Shown piece by piece: positions 5,236 through 5,300 of a stretch of 5,300 bases of DNA. Made by a program: the position numbers and the translations under genes. Origin of the DNA: an uncultured Corynebacterium sp. (GTDB lineage: Bacteria > Actinomycetota > Actinomycetes > Mycobacteriales > Mycobacteriaceae). Position 1 is the stretch's first letter, and the number at the start of each line of letters is the position of its first letter. The stretch covers positions 1-5,300 of the forward strand of contig NZ_CABTZR010000117.1 of NCBI RefSeq assembly GCF_902489365.1, read 5' to 3'. A model generated the notes under the pieces. The model made no database searches. It saw only the letters and a program-made list of their open reading frames with translations, and had not been told where the DNA came from.

Positions 5236-5280
5236 TAGAATCGGCCAAAACAACACGTTTTGTCGTTTAGGGCCTAGAAT
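5236..5280 (+). promoter_or_regulatory. Two rightward TAGAAT -10-like boxes flanking an inverted repeat; probable divergent promoter region
   Basis: TAGAAT occurs at 5236-5241 and 5275-5280, each in a similar context (CCTTAGAATCGG and CCTAGAATCCGG). Both are good actinobacterial -10 hexamers; neither has a strong -35. Between them lies CAAAACAACACGTTTTG (5246-5262), a 6-bp inverted repeat over the -35 area of the second box. The first box lies within the near-palindrome CGATCCTTAGAATCG (5229-5243). AAGGGA at 5288-5293 could be the ribosome-binding site of a gene starting at or just after 5301. Confidence 0.4.
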
Positions 5281-5300
5281 CCGGCTTAAGGGACATTTCG

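Larger units (their letters stand above)
5072..5300. other. Intergenic control region upstream of the pilus operon
   Basis: About 230 bases carry no credible gene and are richer in A+T than the flanks. The region holds a candidate leftward promoter (5150-5178), a DnaA box (5124-5132), two overlapping small hairpins (5136-5159), an inverted repeat CAAAAC-N5-GTTTTG (5246-5262) and two rightward TAGAAT boxes (5236-5241, 5275-5280). Near the right edge, AAGGGA (5288-5293) could be the Shine-Dalgarno of a divergent gene starting just outside. In mycobacteria the divergent neighbour here is a HAD-type phosphatase gene; that identity cannot be tested from this window. Confidence 0.7.

Noticed and set aside
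5072..5300. Replication origin suggested by the DnaA box
   Set aside because: Only one consensus box is present, with no cluster, no long A+T-rich unwinding region and no dnaA or dnaN nearby.
1..5300. Mobile element, CRISPR array or tRNA/rRNA gene
   Set aside because: No transposase or integrase, no terminal or regularly spaced repeats, and no tRNA- or rRNA-like sequence were seen on either strand.

Overview
The window is G+C-rich, gene-dense actinobacterial chromosome, most likely from Corynebacterium or a close relative. The assignment rests on protein features and gene order. A helicase ending in a DUF1998 domain converges on a set of Tad-type pilus genes in the order ssd/cpaE-like, tadA, tadB, tadC, Flp-like pilin (DUF4244), tadE-like, tadF-like. 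This matches the arrangement around Rv3649 and Rv3654c-Rv3660c of Mycobacterium tuberculosis, recalled from family knowledge and not searched here.

Layout. Positions 1-700 (+) hold the 3' end of a MrfA/YprA-type DEAD/DEAH helicase gene; its ATPase core lies off the left edge. Its stop codon interlocks with the stop of the last pilus gene, so no intergenic space separates the two convergent units. Positions 697-5071 (-) hold seven genes transcribed right to left. Nearly all junctions are 1-4 nt start/stop overlaps (ATGA, TGATG, TAATG), so the genes are probably one translationally coupled operon. The only real gap is 69 nt of A+T-rich sequence directly before the pilin gene. Positions 5072-5300 are non-coding and hold the probable operon promoter, a perfect DnaA box, several small inverted repeats and two TAGAAT -10-like boxes facing right. 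Those boxes probably serve a divergent gene starting just beyond the window.

How the genes work together. The TadA ATPase should power the inner-membrane platform TadB/TadC, which assembles the very short Flp-like pilin (about 46 residues after processing). The TadE-like and Rv3654c-like small membrane proteins are probable minor pilins. The Ssd/CpaE-like ParA-fold protein probably places the machine in the cell and has been linked to septum control in mycobacteria. No prepilin peptidase or secretin gene is present. A secretin is not expected here, but a peptidase must be encoded elsewhere if the pilin is processed.

No RNA genes, insertion sequences or CRISPR arrays were seen. The pilus locus is a recognised but little-characterised actinobacterial system. 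The less expected points are an 11-G tract in the helicase gene, the DnaA box and nested hairpins before the operon, the loss of both P-loop lysines in the Ssd-like protein, and the A+T-rich pilin leader and spacer.
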